A stretch of 64,000 nucleotides of DNA from positions 18,590,901 through 18,654,900 of the forward strand of contig NC_092699.1 of the NCBI RefSeq assembly GCF_964275005.1, written 5' to 3'. The notes under the pieces are model-generated. The model ran no database searches. It was not told the DNA's origin and saw only the letters and a program-made list of their open reading frames with translations. This DNA is from Diadema setosum. Taxonomy: Eukaryota; Echinodermata; Echinoidea; Diadematoida; Diadematidae. Below, one piece after another: positions 44,953-57,349 of the stretch. Both the position numbers and the translations under genes were made by a program. The stretch's first letter is position 1. Every line of letters starts with the position of its first letter.

Positions 44953-46521
44953 AGCAGTGGCGTATCTAGGGGGGGGGGGGCAAGGGGGCACGTGCCCCGG
45001 GCGCCACTCCATTATAATAGGGGCGCAAAAAAACGAGAAAAAAACGAAGAAGAAAAAGAAAAAAAAAAGAAAAAAAAAACGAAGAAGAAGAAGAAAAAAA
45101 AAAGAAAAGGAGAAGAAGAAGGAAAAAAAATGGGGGGGGGGGCAGAAAACTAAATAAAACAAGATAAAAACAAAACATGATGATGACGCGGACAAAATGA
45201 CAATGTTTATTGTGTTCACACAAAATTTCCATGTTCTGTGAGCTGAAATACAAAAATTTTCGGCTCGCTCGCTGCGCTCGCTCGCCAAAATTTATATAAA
45301 AAAGAAGGTAAGAACAAAATGACAGTGTCTATTAATTGTGTTCACACATGTCATTTTATATTTAGCAGGTAAAATGTTTCACGGAGCAGCGGCTGCAATT
45401 TCTTTCGTTCTGAAGCGATCGCCAATTGGATCAAAAGAAGGCGCCAACGGTTTCGAACATACGGGGGGCGCAAAAAAAAAAAAACCCGAATCAAACAAGA
45501 TAACAACAAAACGTAATGATGACGCGGAAATATACACATTTCGGCTCACTCGCTCGTACTAATTCAGAGTATTTTTTTCAAGTCCTCAGTTTGTTGGTAT
45601 AAATCGTTATCGGCCGTCACTATATCTTGATTAGAATTGTAAGATTTGATAAGCAAAAAATGACAAGAGTTTCATGATTTGTAAGCTGATATACAAAAAT
45701 TTTCGGCTCGCTCGCTGCGCTCGCTCGCCAAAATTTGTATTAAGAAAAGAGAAGAAGATAAGAACAAAACGTGACGATTACGCGGACAAAATGATAATGT
45801 CTATTGTGTCTACTCGTGTCATTTTATATTTAGCACGAAAAATGTTACACGGAGCAGCGACTGCAATTTCATTCGTTCTGAAGCGATCGCCGATTGGATC
45901 AAAAGAGGACGCCAACGGTTTCGACCATACGGGGAGGGGGCGAAAAAAAAAATAAAAAAATCGTTATCTATAAGGTCGTCGCTATAGTTGTGAGAATTAA
46001 TAAGCAAAAAAATGACAAGAATTCCATGTTTTGTAAGCTGAAATACAAAAATTTTCGGCTCGCTCGCTGCGCTCGCTCGCCAAAATTTATATAAAAAAAA
46101 GATAAGAACAATACGTGATGATGACGAGGACACAAATTTCAGCTCACTCGCGCGCACTAAGAGTATTTTTTTAAGTCCTCAGTTTTTTGGTATAAATCGT
46201 TATCTATAAGGCCGTTACTATATCTTGATTAGAATTGTAAGATTTGGTAAGCAAAAAATGACAAGAATTCCATGTTTTGTAAGCTGCATATACGAACATT
46301 TTCGGCTCGCTCGCTGCGCTCGCTCGCCAAAATCTATCAAATTTCATTACATTTAAATCACCCTCAAAAGATCCTTTTAAGTGCTTGAAAAAACATCATG
46401 TGGACTTTGTTTAAAGTCCCTACCGGGATGGGGTTGGGGTTGAACACTTTTTCAAAAATTAGGGGAGCAAATTTTCGTGCTTGCCCCGGGCGCCGCGCCG
46501 TTTTCCATCTAGATACGCCAC
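44953..46521 (-). mobile_element. Right arm of the large inverted repeat (GCGAGCGAGC element)
   Basis: Left end CAGTGGCGTATCTAGG, right end CTAGATACGCCACTGG: 15-bp inverted ends, so this arm looks like a complete element. Inside are four inverted cores (GCTCGCTCGCTGCGCTCGCT class) at 45262, 45705, 46057 and 46304. No transposase. Confidence 0.65.
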
Positions 46522-46688
46522 TGGCGGATCCCGGAGGGGGCGCAACCGGCGCACGTCCCTCCATTATTTTTCGTAAAAAACAAAAGAAATAAAGAGAAAA
46601 AATGAAATGAACCCCGGAAGTGGCACCAGAAATATTATTTGCGCCCCCCCCCCCCCTCCCTTTACAGAATTTCTGGATCCGCCCCTTC
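46522..46688. mobile_element. Short MITE with GGCGGATCC ends
   Basis: CTGGCGGATCCCGGAGGGGG at the left and AATTTCTGGATCCGCCCC at the right; abuts the right-arm element directly. Similar worn sequence at about 7446. Confidence 0.6.
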
Positions 46689-46780
46689 GATGCATTCTGT
46701 ACAATCATTCTCCCTTTTCCACCACTGATCAACATCTTATTTTTCATTATCGTCATCATCATCATTAATTTTGACCACCA

Positions 46781-46850
46781 TTATGAATGAATGTATGAAT
46801 GAATGAATGAATGAATGTATGAATGTATGAAGTATGAATGAATGAATGGA
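46781..46850. repeat. (GAAT)n microsatellite
   Basis: ATGAATGAATG repeats with a few GTAT interruptions. Confidence 0.9.
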
Positions 46851-48039
46851 TCATCACCATCATCACCATCATTTAATCAAAAACATCATCCTCACACGCA
46901 GAGTGTCTTGTTGGTCAGAAAAACCATTGGTGACTCTAGCCAGTCATTATATAGGCCTACAGGATAGATAAAATGTACAAAGATAGAGGCCCTTTTGAAA
47001 GAAAAGTGTCTTGGATTTAGACTGTATTGAATTAAAAGAGGAATTCCATATCAAGTTCAGTAAACTTTCTGAAACTTTTGGGAGTTGGCCAATAGTTTGA
47101 TGCATGGTGAATGTCTTATTTAGGCATATGAAGAACTACCAATTCAATTCTAATTGATTTAGGACCTTGTGCAAGTAAGCCCTTTATTTTCGGTCATTGG
47201 AGGCGAGAGTAAAACTGACCGGAAACAAACCGATTGATGGGCGGAGCGTATACATAAAAGGGCCTACAATGTTCAAACTTGCTTGTGATGGCGCAAAACC
47301 GCCAGTACGCCCACAGTCCATTTCCCAAGATTCCCTCAAGCGAGATCGCGCAAGCGCAGCGATTCGGTACACCACGGATCGGAGCATGGACCTAGTACAA
47401 CGTTGTAGATCCATGATCGGAGCGAGCGTGTATACCGCGTAACGCGTACTGTATGTGTGAGCCAGCTAGCTAGAAGCTGGGATCTGTACGGCAATCACAC
47501 CGCACCGTCCCACCGGGCGGGCCGTACTGGTTTTGTGTACATGAGGAAAACGGACGAACAGAGCGCTCGTACGTTTACTTTGCTACTTTGCACACAACAC
47601 GCAGCAGCAACGATGATGAAGCCTGTGATGTGCGCCTATGGCTTTTTAGTTGACTAGCAAAACGTACGCTGTGCAAGCAATGTGGTCAAAACGGCGCTGA
47701 GAGAGAATAGCTGTGTTTTCTAGCGATATAGCCGAAAATATCATATTTCATGCATCCTTTATACTACTGTGGTAACATTTATGATATGGGCACCTGCTGT
47801 ATAACCTTGTTATGGAAAGGACAACCTCCATTTCACCGAATTTTGGGCCGAAATCTGTGGCGTTGTACTTGGACTGAGCACGGTGCATTGGGGTAGTGTG
47901 ACCCTGTTTTGCATTATTCATAAGATATTTCTATGCAAATCGTGGGTAGGTCGTTCGGTTTTGTTTACTTCAAGCTACAATCGCACGTGCAACGTTTTGT
48001 CAATGCACTTTCCGCGGTCTCGGAGTTGATGACGGAACA
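46851..48039. other. MEPCE upstream region
   Basis: No MITE recognised. The sequence becomes richer in G+C and CpG from about 47190, as expected for a promoter, and leads into the MEPCE start codon. Open frames on both strands at 47184-47442 reflect base composition. No core promoter element is claimed. Confidence 0.45.
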
Positions 48040-49401
48040 ATGTCTACTGAGGTGTTGGAAGCCATCCCCGAATCGGGGAATCGAAGTGACACTATTTCTT
48101 CCATGACGTCTGGTGCGTATGGAAGTCTTACTGCCGCAACAAGTTGTGGCCTCTCGCCGCCTGTGAACATGATGTTATCGGGGGTAGTGGGAGCTGGAGA
48201 CGACAGTGCAGCAGGAACGATATCTGGCGGAAGTCTCTCACAAGTCACCAGCGGCGGGAGCGGAGGCCTCGGGCGAAAGAGGCATCATAGCTCATCGAAA
48301 TCAGCAGGCCAGGTTAAGAGGAGGAGGAAAACATATGAACGGAACGGTCCAAAGCCTAAATTTCTTCTGGGAGGGTCCATCACTGATCCACTGAACCTGA
48401 ACAGCTTAGCAGATGAGGAAATTTCAAAGATTGCAAATGCGACTCCTGCAGCATCCCCGCTGGAAGACATAAAAGAACCCGACACAGTCATTGTGCCCCA
48501 AGACTACAAAGACCCTCTCAAACTTAATTCAGTCAGTGATAATGAAGACAGTAGCTCCTCGCTCACAAGAACTATTTGTCCAAGAAAACTGTCGGGCAAG
48601 AAAAAGAAAAGTAGGAGTATTGAAGGAAAATGTGAAAGTGTTGAAGACACTGTTACTAATGCAGATAGCAGTGAGACAAGTCTGTCTGTAAGACCACTCA
48701 GACTTGAGCTGCAAAACAACAAGGCAAACAACCGAAATTCCAAGATCACTGATAAGATTGTGTCACCAGTTCTTCCAGACTCCAGAAGCCGCAAGCGAAA
48801 AGCAAGGTCAGAGCCGAGTTCAAGACTTGCCAAGGCTCTTCTCATTGACAATATTGAACCGCAACTGAGTGTTAAAGAACCAGAGACAAAGAGGCAGCGC
48901 AAGTCTCCAGAAGTAGGTTGGAGATTCAGAAGACAACATAGTCATGAATCAAAACTATCTAAGCAAAAGCCCAAATTCAAGGAACAGGACAAAAAGTTCC
49001 AGTATGGCAATTACTCTCGCTACTATGGTTACCGAAATCCAGACAGTGATGATGGTCGCATTGGTTTGTTTAAGAGAGAATGGTTTCATGGGAAAAAATG
49101 CCTTGACATTGGTTGTAACACAGGTCATGTGACTCTTGCTGTTGCCAAAGCATTTGAGCCTACAAAAATTGTGGGCTTGGACATTGATGGAAACTTGATT
49201 GGCGTGGCTCGCAAGAACATAAAGCATTGTCTGCAAGATCAGTTCCTTGACCGTTCCGGAAAGGGAAAAAGCCAGTTTCCCATTTCAATGGAAAAGACCT
49301 ATGGCCCATTAGCAATTCCATCTTTAGCCGAAGCAGCATCATCCAAAGTTATGGAGTGTCCCGTAAAACCGTCTTTTCCAGCCAATGTTTTGTTTCGCTG
49401 C
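48040..49401 (+). CDS. MEPCE: MEPCE exon 1
   Basis: Starts at the first ATG of the frame and ends at donor GTAAGT (49402). Holds the N-terminal domain and the SAM-binding half of the fold. A variable insert (about 398-445) precedes the splice. Translation past 49401 would add five spurious residues. Confidence 0.93.
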
Positions 49402-52400
49402 GTAAGTATTAAAACTTGATATCAAGTGTAAGGGCTGTTTGTTTAACTTTCTTAAAACCTACTCATCATTGTACTTCTTTCTAAGCTGTTGTTTTACGAT
49501 CTGTCTTGGCTGGAACTAAATCAAATGCAAGATGTATTCTGGCAATGCACTCTCTACAGTGTAGGTCATTGTCAGGACAACAGATCATGTCGTGGGTATG
49601 TAGGGCAATATAATTACCCCCAGGGCAATTAACCAAAACCCTAATGCTAATGCTAATCCTAAACCTAATCCTAACCATAACCCAAACTCTTAACCTTACA
49701 GTGTAAATCTAACCCTAACCTTAATCTACTGTAGGCCTAACCCTAACCTTAATCTAACCCTAACCTTACTCTTTACTCAAACCTTATCACTAACCAGTAT
49801 TTACAATGTACAGCTGTACATGTACAGTGTAGCGGGGGGGGGGGGGGGGGGGGCGTGGTTATTGTCCTCCAGGGCTAATTGCCCTGATACGCTCCTCGCA
49901 TCACCCATTACCTGATGTGTTTGTACTTGGGGAAAATTAAAGGTGCAGCTACCTTGTTGTTCAGTAGAAACATGCACAAAGTATTGAGGGCAGCACACAT
50001 ACATGGCACTGCCATCAGTTGGTTGGCTGACATTCAATTTCCTGTAATGGAAACACTTCATAGATTTCATTTCAGTCCTCTTTGCTGGAGCTTTTCTGTC
50101 TCTGCTTCTACACTATGTATTTATCATATCCATATTTAGATTTAAACAATTTGTGTCCCTCTCAGTCTTTATCTGAGGGGTTTTGAAAAAGTTGTGTAAT
50201 AAAAGACAACAAACTTGTGATATGAAGTTTGTCCTGCATACAATGTAGCACACACGCACGCGCGTGCTCCAAAAGCGCCAATAGTCAGCTGTTGGGGACT
50301 TACTGAACGTTTCAGAAAAATATGAAAAAAAAAACCAAACATTATGCATCTGCAAAAGGAAAAAATCATTTGGTGCCTCAACTTAAAAAAAAAAAAAGAA
50401 GAAGATGAAGAAATGAAGAATCTACTCTACATTTAAAAGTACTTTTCGTGTTTGTAATAAATGCATTTTAAAAGTACTTTTATTTTCCACACACAACATG
50501 TATGCCCTACTACAATGAATATTTCCAGTCAGTGTACCACATTTCAAGGTCCCTTTGGGGCAAATTATTTGTTTTATAGGGCCCCATTTTTCTCTCTCTT
50601 CTTTTCTTCAAAACACACACAAGTACTCCTTAGAACTGTCAATCTCTGGCGTAATGTATACAGCATGTACTTCTTCATACCCATATCCGGGCAATTACCC
50701 CAGAGGGCAATTGGCAATTGGAATAAAGATTAGGGTTAGGGTTAGGTTTAGGATTAGGTTTAGGTTTAGGATTAGGATTAGGGCCAGAGGAAGGGTCTGG
50801 GGTAATTGCCCAGGGGGTAATTGCCCTAGACCCGTACATGTATGTACTGTACATTTTTGTATTATGAGAATAGATGAAAATGTCTAATAATGAAATATTT
50901 GTGTACTCGGGTCCCTGCTGCTCAAAAAGATAAGTCAAGCATACATTGTACATTTTAGTCAAAAACCAAACATACACTGTACAATGTACAACTTGTAAGT
51001 CAGGTATCAGCCAATCAGAAGTGAATATTCACAGACTACTATATATGTTTGATATTCTGACTGTATGTCTGATCTCCACTTTTATGCAACAGGGCCCTTT
51101 ATTGATAACTTCTTTGTATCTTTAGCATGGCATTACCAATTTCTTGCACTTGCCTGAATAGCTGAATGGACATTTGGGTAGTGATCCCCCCCCCCCCCCC
51201 CCAATTCACTGGTAACAGGCAGTGCTCGTTTAGTTACCCCAGGCAAGTTGAATAGCATTCTGTCATGGTCCAATGGAACAACTTGTCATGGATTACAATA
51301 TTTGATATACAAGTTTAGAGCCTCAGAACCTTNNNNNNNNNNNNNNNNNNNNNNNNNNNNNNNNNNNNNNNNNNNNNNNNNNNNNNNNNNNNNNNNNNNN
51401 NNNNNNNNNNNNNNNNNNNNNNNNNNNNNNNNCAGAACCTTGCTTCCAGAGTATTTTCACATAGTATTTTAGTATGCTCATGTTTGATAATGAATGTGTT
51501 GGTGATTTACAAACTGTATATACAACTGTATGTAAATTATTGATAACACTGTTTTAGTTTATGTTGCTCCTACGGAGCAGAATTACTGAGTAACACATTA
51601 TTCAAAGAGTGCAGGGTACATTGTATCTTCAGACTTACATGATGTCCCATAATATCAATCAGCTGTAGGTACAGTTATGTATCATGCACTTTTTAATCAG
51701 ATTTGTTGAAGTGCAATATGCATCACTACAACAAATGGGCCAAACATTGTCTATTGATTTATCACCCCATCGATTTATCACCCCTTGTTGAAATTGTGTT
51801 TTGCGATATCCCTCCCCTTCTAGTATTAGCCTACCGTGATTTGACTCATACAGCTCTTCAAGAATGGAGGCAAAACACCTTCTGTGTGAACACAGTTCTG
51901 ATTTATACGTTAGATAGTCAGAGTCACGTTCAGACATGCTGTCACTTGCCCATAATGCTCACCTCCCTGGCAGCTGTAGGCAGGAAATACCAATTTTCAT
52001 TTCCCTTTGCAGCATGTCTGCATGCTCCTTTGGAATGAATGTTTTATTTCAGTGAGTTGAGTATCAGCAGCCTGATTGAAGAGGGGACTGACACTTTGTA
52101 CTGTACCTACACCTTATGCAGCAAATTGATGTACATTGTACATGTACCGGTACATGTACAATGTATGAGCTCCTCGTAGAGCAAGATACATGTTATATAA
52201 ATTATAGTGTAAGTTTTCTTATCCCTCCCAGCATGTACATGTACACTACATTGTAATTGTATTTTTTCCTTGAAATTGAAAATTTAAAGGGAAGGTAAAC
52301 CCAAAGAGCAATGTGGATTGAGTGAAAGCAGCAACATTAGTAGAACACATCAGTGAAATAAAGTTTTGGTGTTGGAACCGCTGGACGAGGAGACTACGAG

Positions 52401-53601
52401 AGGATATGACGTATGAGTGGACAACAATACAAAGAAAATATAAAGGATATTCAACAAAAATTCACTTTTCTGGAATTATGAAAGAGCAGTGGACCGACTG
52501 CTTTCAGAAAGCAGGGGGAATAATTGCTACCCTTAACATATGTCAATATCAAGTTGATGGAATTTGTAATTTTCATGAAAATGGATTTTTGTAGTATTTT
52601 CTTTATATTTTCTTGATATTGTAGTCCACTCATACGTCATAACCTCTAGTAGTCTCCTCATCCAGCGGTTCCAACACCAAAACTTTAAAAATTCGTAACT
52701 TTTGCATCGATTGTCCGATTTTCTTCAAACTTTCACTGATGTGTTCTACTAATGTTACTGCTTTCACTCAATCCACATTGTTCTTGGGGTTTATCTTCCC
52801 TTTAACACATCACATGATGTCAAATTGTAGAATTATGAAAAACATTCTGACTCTTTGATTTTTTTTCCCCCAGTTTTACAAGGAACTGTTTGGACATACA
52901 CTGTACATTGTATCTGTATTATTTTTCACAACTCGCAAGTACAGTTATTCTGTCATGCTATTAAGTGCATTTTTAGAAATAGTGGCCTGCCCTGGCAACA
53001 ATAACCTATTCAATAGTGTATGCATATCAGGTAAGGATCCAGACTTCATGCTGTGATAACTGTAGGAGTGTATATTTGCATAAAAGTAATGAGGTTAGAT
53101 TTCTATTTCTGCTCCCCTCTCATGATGTGCTGGTGTGGTCGTTTGCCCTAAAACTTATTTCCTGTGAACTACTCACAAAATGCAAAGCTGTGCATGAGAT
53201 ACAATGTGTGTTTTAGATTTGCTCTCGAAATATTTTCTGGATAACAAGATGTTCTAACACAGCTGTAGGAGCTGAAATTGCACATTTTAGTATCCAGATC
53301 TGTATTCATGATGCAAGCATTAGCGAAAATATTCAATTTTTTCCCCCTCATGTTTTTGTTTTTTGTTTTATGTTTTTTGCAGGCTAACTTTGTCTTGGAA
53401 GATGATGCGCTACTTAGCTCACAGAAGGAAGAGTTTGACACCATCCTGTGTCTGAGCGTAACCAAATGGGTTCACCTTAACTGGGGAGATGCAGGCATGA
53501 AACGTTTCTTCCAGCGCATCTTCAGGGCACTCTATCCTGGAGGCAGACTGATTCTAGAGCCACAGGCCTGGCCCTCATACAGGAAAAAGAGAAAAATGAC
53601 G
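48040..53601 (+). CDS. MEPCE: MEPCE, 7SK snRNA methylphosphate capping enzyme (3' end missing)
   Basis: Nuclear SAM-dependent methyltransferase that methylates the 5' gamma-phosphate of 7SK RNA and stays in the 7SK-P-TEFb complex. Two exons are present: 48040-49401 (454 codons) and 53383-53601 (73 codons), joined in phase 0. Residues 1-320 are low-complexity and basic, with the family's two short DPLNLNS-type blocks (about 116-122 and 158-164). The Bin3 methyltransferase domain begins at about 323: [15 protein letters not shown]-binding DIGCNTGH (356-363), LDID (380-383), then [15 protein letters not shown] and [11 protein letters not shown] in exon 2. The expected last segment (the ETIYKNY… region and about 60 more residues in human MEPCE) was not found to 64000, so the gene probably continues beyond the window. 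Confidence 0.92.
49603..49885. mobile_element. Short TIR element with telomere-like core, copy 1
   Basis: GGGCAATATAATTACCCCCA at the left and GGGCTAATTGCCCT at the right enclose degenerate CCCTAA-type hexamers (about 49632-49790) and a poly-G run (49833-49853). Confidence 0.6.
50689..50826. mobile_element. Short TIR element with telomere-like core, copy 2
   Basis: GGGCAATTACCCC at 50689-50701 is inverted as GGGGTAATTGCCC at 50814-50826. Each end has a second nearby copy of the GGCAATT motif. The core 50729-50783 is TTAGGG/TTAGGT/TTAGGA hexamers, opposite in orientation to copy 1. Confidence 0.7.
51333..51432. other. Assembly gap, exactly 100 N
   Basis: The base before the gap ends …CAGAACCTT and the first base after starts CAGAACCTT…. 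The fixed length of 100 suggests a gap of unknown size. Lies in MEPCE intron 1. Confidence 0.95.
52287..52804. mobile_element. Palindromic MITE, family B, copy 5
   Basis: TTTAAAGGGAAGGTAAACCC at the left and GGTTTATCTTCCCTTTAAC at the right; TTAA on both sides. About 50 bp of the left half is missing after ATCAGTGAAA, so the arms are unequal. In MEPCE intron 1. Confidence 0.8.
53383..53601 (+). CDS. MEPCE: MEPCE exon 2
   Basis: Acceptor TTTTTTGCAG ends at 53382 after a long T-rich tract; donor GTAGGT starts at 53602. Encodes [40 protein letters not shown] and [16 protein letters not shown]. The boundary after …KMT falls where I expect the next exon to begin with the ETIY segment. Confidence 0.93.
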
Positions 53602-54747
53602 GTAGGTATTGTCATGCAAGATTTCTCTTATTGTTTGTTTATTTGTTTGTTTGTTTGTTTGTTTGTGGGTTTTTTTTTTACATATAATACCATCTCATTC
53701 ATCTCTGTGGATCCTGACATCTTTCTTCCCATTGCATCAAGTTTTACCATCTAGACATTCAGCATTTATACAGCCTAGCAATGGCCCATAGTTGCCATGT
53801 ACTGTATTCATAACCCTTGTTGACACCACCATCCACCAGTCTACATTGTTCTGTTGTGCTCAATGCGAGCAGGTCATCAAGATCACAAATATGGGGAATG
53901 AGAAAAGAAGGTTTCTGACCCTTGCACATTGGCAAAGGTCAGGATGCACCCTCACCATTATCACTCTCAGACACATGAATAGGGCTGTTGATCTCAGTAG
54001 TTTTGATGGGTGCAACCACACACACTCACAAACACACACAAGAGACTATACCATGATCACATTTCTTGATTAAAGGCAAGTTCTAAGCTTTTTTTTTTTT
54101 TTTCAGTCAATGTTAGCCAAGGGCTTGCTTTGTAAATGGGTGTCTGTTCTTAAACCCCACATGCTATTATAAAGCATGCAAACACCAAATGCTCTTTCTC
54201 ATTATTCTCACAAAGCATTTAATCCTTATCTTGTCTTCAAATCTGATTTATCTGAAATCATTTTGGCAGCGAGAAGTGGTTTGAAGAAAAGAAAGAAGTA
54301 CATGTAGCAGAAGCTGTGACAACTCCCATCAAATACTCCCTAAAATTGTCTTATATCTGAACTCGATGGGAGGGAAAATAAGAATCCCCCCCCCCCCCCT
54401 TTAAAAAAAAAAAAAAAAAGATCCACCAGCATGTACATGATACCCTCAAGTACCTGCCTCAAATGTACTTTAAAGTCAGAGAACTCACTGTCTGCACGGT
54501 AATGAAGTACTGAATACTAACAGCTGCAAAGTTTGTCTACAGAGTAGTATTGATGTTATGATAATGTGCATTCTATAAATACTGATAGTGCATTTATTAT
54601 AATGCAGTGCTATGTCCAAGAGCAAAAAGTGAGTGTAAGAGTAAAGATTGAATTACCAGTTTTAGGAAGTTGAATTTTATTGATTTTCAGCAGAAAATGC
54701 TTGCCATACTCACCTCACCTCTTGGAAAAGCTCACTTTTCTATAAGT
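53602..54747. other. MEPCE downstream intron, no feature recognised
   Basis: Non-coding. (TTTG)n at 53634-53665; poly-C and poly-A runs at about 54387-54419. Confidence 0.5.
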
Positions 54748-55122
54748 TTCGTTGAGATTTGGCTTCAGGATTCCAACTTTTTTTGTGAGATGAGAAACCT
54801 GTTATGAAATATGAAAGAGCATACGATTCTAAAAGGATTTCAAAGTTAATTTGATGATGATTGGTTTTTGAAATGGCTGAGATATCCACGTACAAAGAGG
54901 TCCAAATAAAAGGTGGGGCCCACATTTCATGAAGACCACTTTGTTTTAATTTGTTTTTGGATATTTTAGCTCTTTATATACCAATTTTCTGCAAATAAAC
55001 TTTGAATTCCGCTAGAACTGTGTGCTCTTTAGTAACTCATAACTGGTTTCTAATTACTGTTATCTCGCAAAACTTCAAATCTGAAGTCATACCTCAACCA
55101 ATCATACGCCATTCCTTTAAAA
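54748..55122. mobile_element. Palindromic MITE, family A, copy 3
   Basis: GAGATGAGAAACCTGTTATG…GGCTGAGATATCCA at the left, with the complementary TTTTTGGATATTTTAGCTC…ACCTCAACC at the right; the right edge reads TTCCTTTAA. The left end is worn. Confidence 0.6.
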
Positions 55123-56236
55123 AGCCTATGATGTCCATTCAAATGAATAGATAAATACCCGTAGAGCCAACACTCAGAGGTTTCTCACTCTATCAGACAT
55201 TAATATAATGAAGTTTTTCCAAATGTCATATGATACAGTTTTTGTATTTGGGGTGCACCAAATACAAACCAGTACATGGACAAATCCACACAAGAACACA
55301 CATGTGCACGTGCAGTGCATTCACACACTCGCTCACAGATCACTCTCTGCTGTGGACTGTACGTGCAGGCATGTTTGCAAACTGCAAGTGCACAATCAGT
55401 GTCAAGTTTGGTGTGTATTGAGGATTACTCACCACCCCTAGTTCTTCCTCTCAGAGTTGAAGTAGTCTTGTAGAATCTTTCCTGTCGCAATATAGTGTGT
55501 TCTCTTCTTGGCTTTAAAGTACTGTTTGATCCCAGGTATTAACATAAAAAGGCGGACATGATGTCCTTTGTAGTAGAAATTTGTCTCTGGAGTCAACTCC
55601 CCTTTCCAACATGTGTACATTTATGTTATGGTCACTGAAATAGTTTTAGATAACATTATGATGAGGCGTTCATATCTATGTAAAGTTAGTTTAACGGCTT
55701 TAAAGGGGGAAAATAAATATTGTAATCCATTGGTGGTGCAAATGTCCAGCAGGTGCATTCTAAAGACTGCATTCGATCAGTAGAAATCATTCGAGAGACA
55801 TTGTTGTTAGAGCTTGTGACTGAAATCATGATCAGTTGGTGCAATTGCAGTATGAAACACATTTTCAAAGTTCCTGAAAATGTTATGAATGAAGAAAAAA
55901 TAACATTATGTGCACGATCGAAATGTTTGCATTATTATTGGTAATCTGAAATTTAAAAAGCATCAAAGATTGGCATTCTGAAAAGTTAAGGGAATGCATG
56001 GATTATTTTAAGTCACTGCTGTCATTGATTGGGCATGGTGATAGCAAACCATTGTCTTGATCATGCAGTATTTTGTGCGTTCTGCTTTTTTGTGTCACCA
56101 TATTGCTGTGGCATTTTTTTTTTCAATTGTGCTTGAGCAAGAATGATATTTTCCCTTTAAAGAGGTGCCAGTTACAATGCACTCATAAAGTTTGAGTAAA
56201 AACCGTGTTTTAACAAACCTTACCCCAACAACGTTG

Positions 56237-57121
56237 GGACAATAGGCGTGTCTTCATCAGCCCGAAGTTTCAAGATAGCGCGCTATCTTGCGGTTACCAA
56301 ACTAGTCCGATGTCAAAAAAGCGCGCTATCTGTGTAGTGAAGACGCAGATAGCGCGCTATTTGATCGGGAAAATTTCCCCCAAAATCTTGGTCTAGTTCG
56401 TCAACTAGAGCGCTAATTCGTGAAATAGCGCGCTATCTTGGGTGCGTCTCCATCAGCCCGAAATTTTTTCAATCCCTCCACGCTTCTGGTTCGCCAGCTG
56501 GCAATGGAAAGCGCATGTACAAGCAGCTAGTGATTGTGTATATAGTACATTACACGCACGGTGTATTCAAGGATCACATGTGTGTACTATAGGCCTACTG
56601 TTGTTGTCATCTTTAAAACCAGGGAGGTTATTTCTCTCACCTCCCTATTAAAACTCAGTGCCTTGCATGCTGGCTGGGTTTTTTTTTTTTTTTGTTTGTT
56701 TGTTTGTTTTTTGGTAAACTTCTTCTGGTCCACTCTATTCATACCTTAGCTGAAGATTCTTGCAGATTGTGTGCATTTTGGATTTGTTTAAACATTGCAA
56801 TTCGTTAATTTCATATAAGATGCCTCACTGGACAGAAGAAAGAAGAGAGAAGGAGAGAATTTGCTGTACTGCTCACCTCCCTGGTTGTAGAATCGTACAT
56901 ACGGTGATATAGGAGATTTTGAGCGGGGAAATCCACTTTCGAACCGCGAGCCAGGCAGAGTAATATTGCAAAGTGCGCATGCGTCAATTTTCGGACTTAT
57001 TTCCCGAAGCAGGCTGTTCGAGCTGATGAAGACGCACATTCGCTGTATCGGGCTATTTTCTAAGACCGCAAAATGTCCCGCTAGTTTGAACTTCGGGCTG
57101 ATGAAGACACGCCTATTGTCC
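56237..57121. mobile_element. 885-bp element with perfect 33-bp inverted ends and AGCGCGCT array
   Basis: Inverted ends 56237-56269 and 57089-57121 are identical over 33 bp (GGACAATAGGCGTGTCTTCA…). The left interior has AGCGCGCT palindromes at about 56277, 56320, 56351 and 56426 plus related GAGCGCTA, and further GCGTCTCCATCAGCCCGA-type copies of the end sequence. No transposase and no clear target duplication. Confidence 0.75.
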
Positions 57122-57349
57122 GGAGAGCAAATTCCTTGCCTTAAGCAATAAAACCTCAAGAGAGAGCTAGGGGCACCATTGTAACAAATACACACCGAAA
57201 AACCTCCAGGTAGGTTTCCATAACAACCTACCTGTTCATGCACTAATGGGGTGTGGTTACAAGCAATTCACATGATCCTCATTGAGCATATCAAAGAAAT
57301 GTTACTGGGAGAGCATTTTAACAGAAGGGTTTTCAGGGTTAGTGTCAGG

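Noticed and set aside
47184..47442. Overlapping 76- and 81-codon frames on both strands upstream of MEPCE
   Set aside because: Full overlap on opposite strands in CpG-rich promoter-like DNA; no domain.
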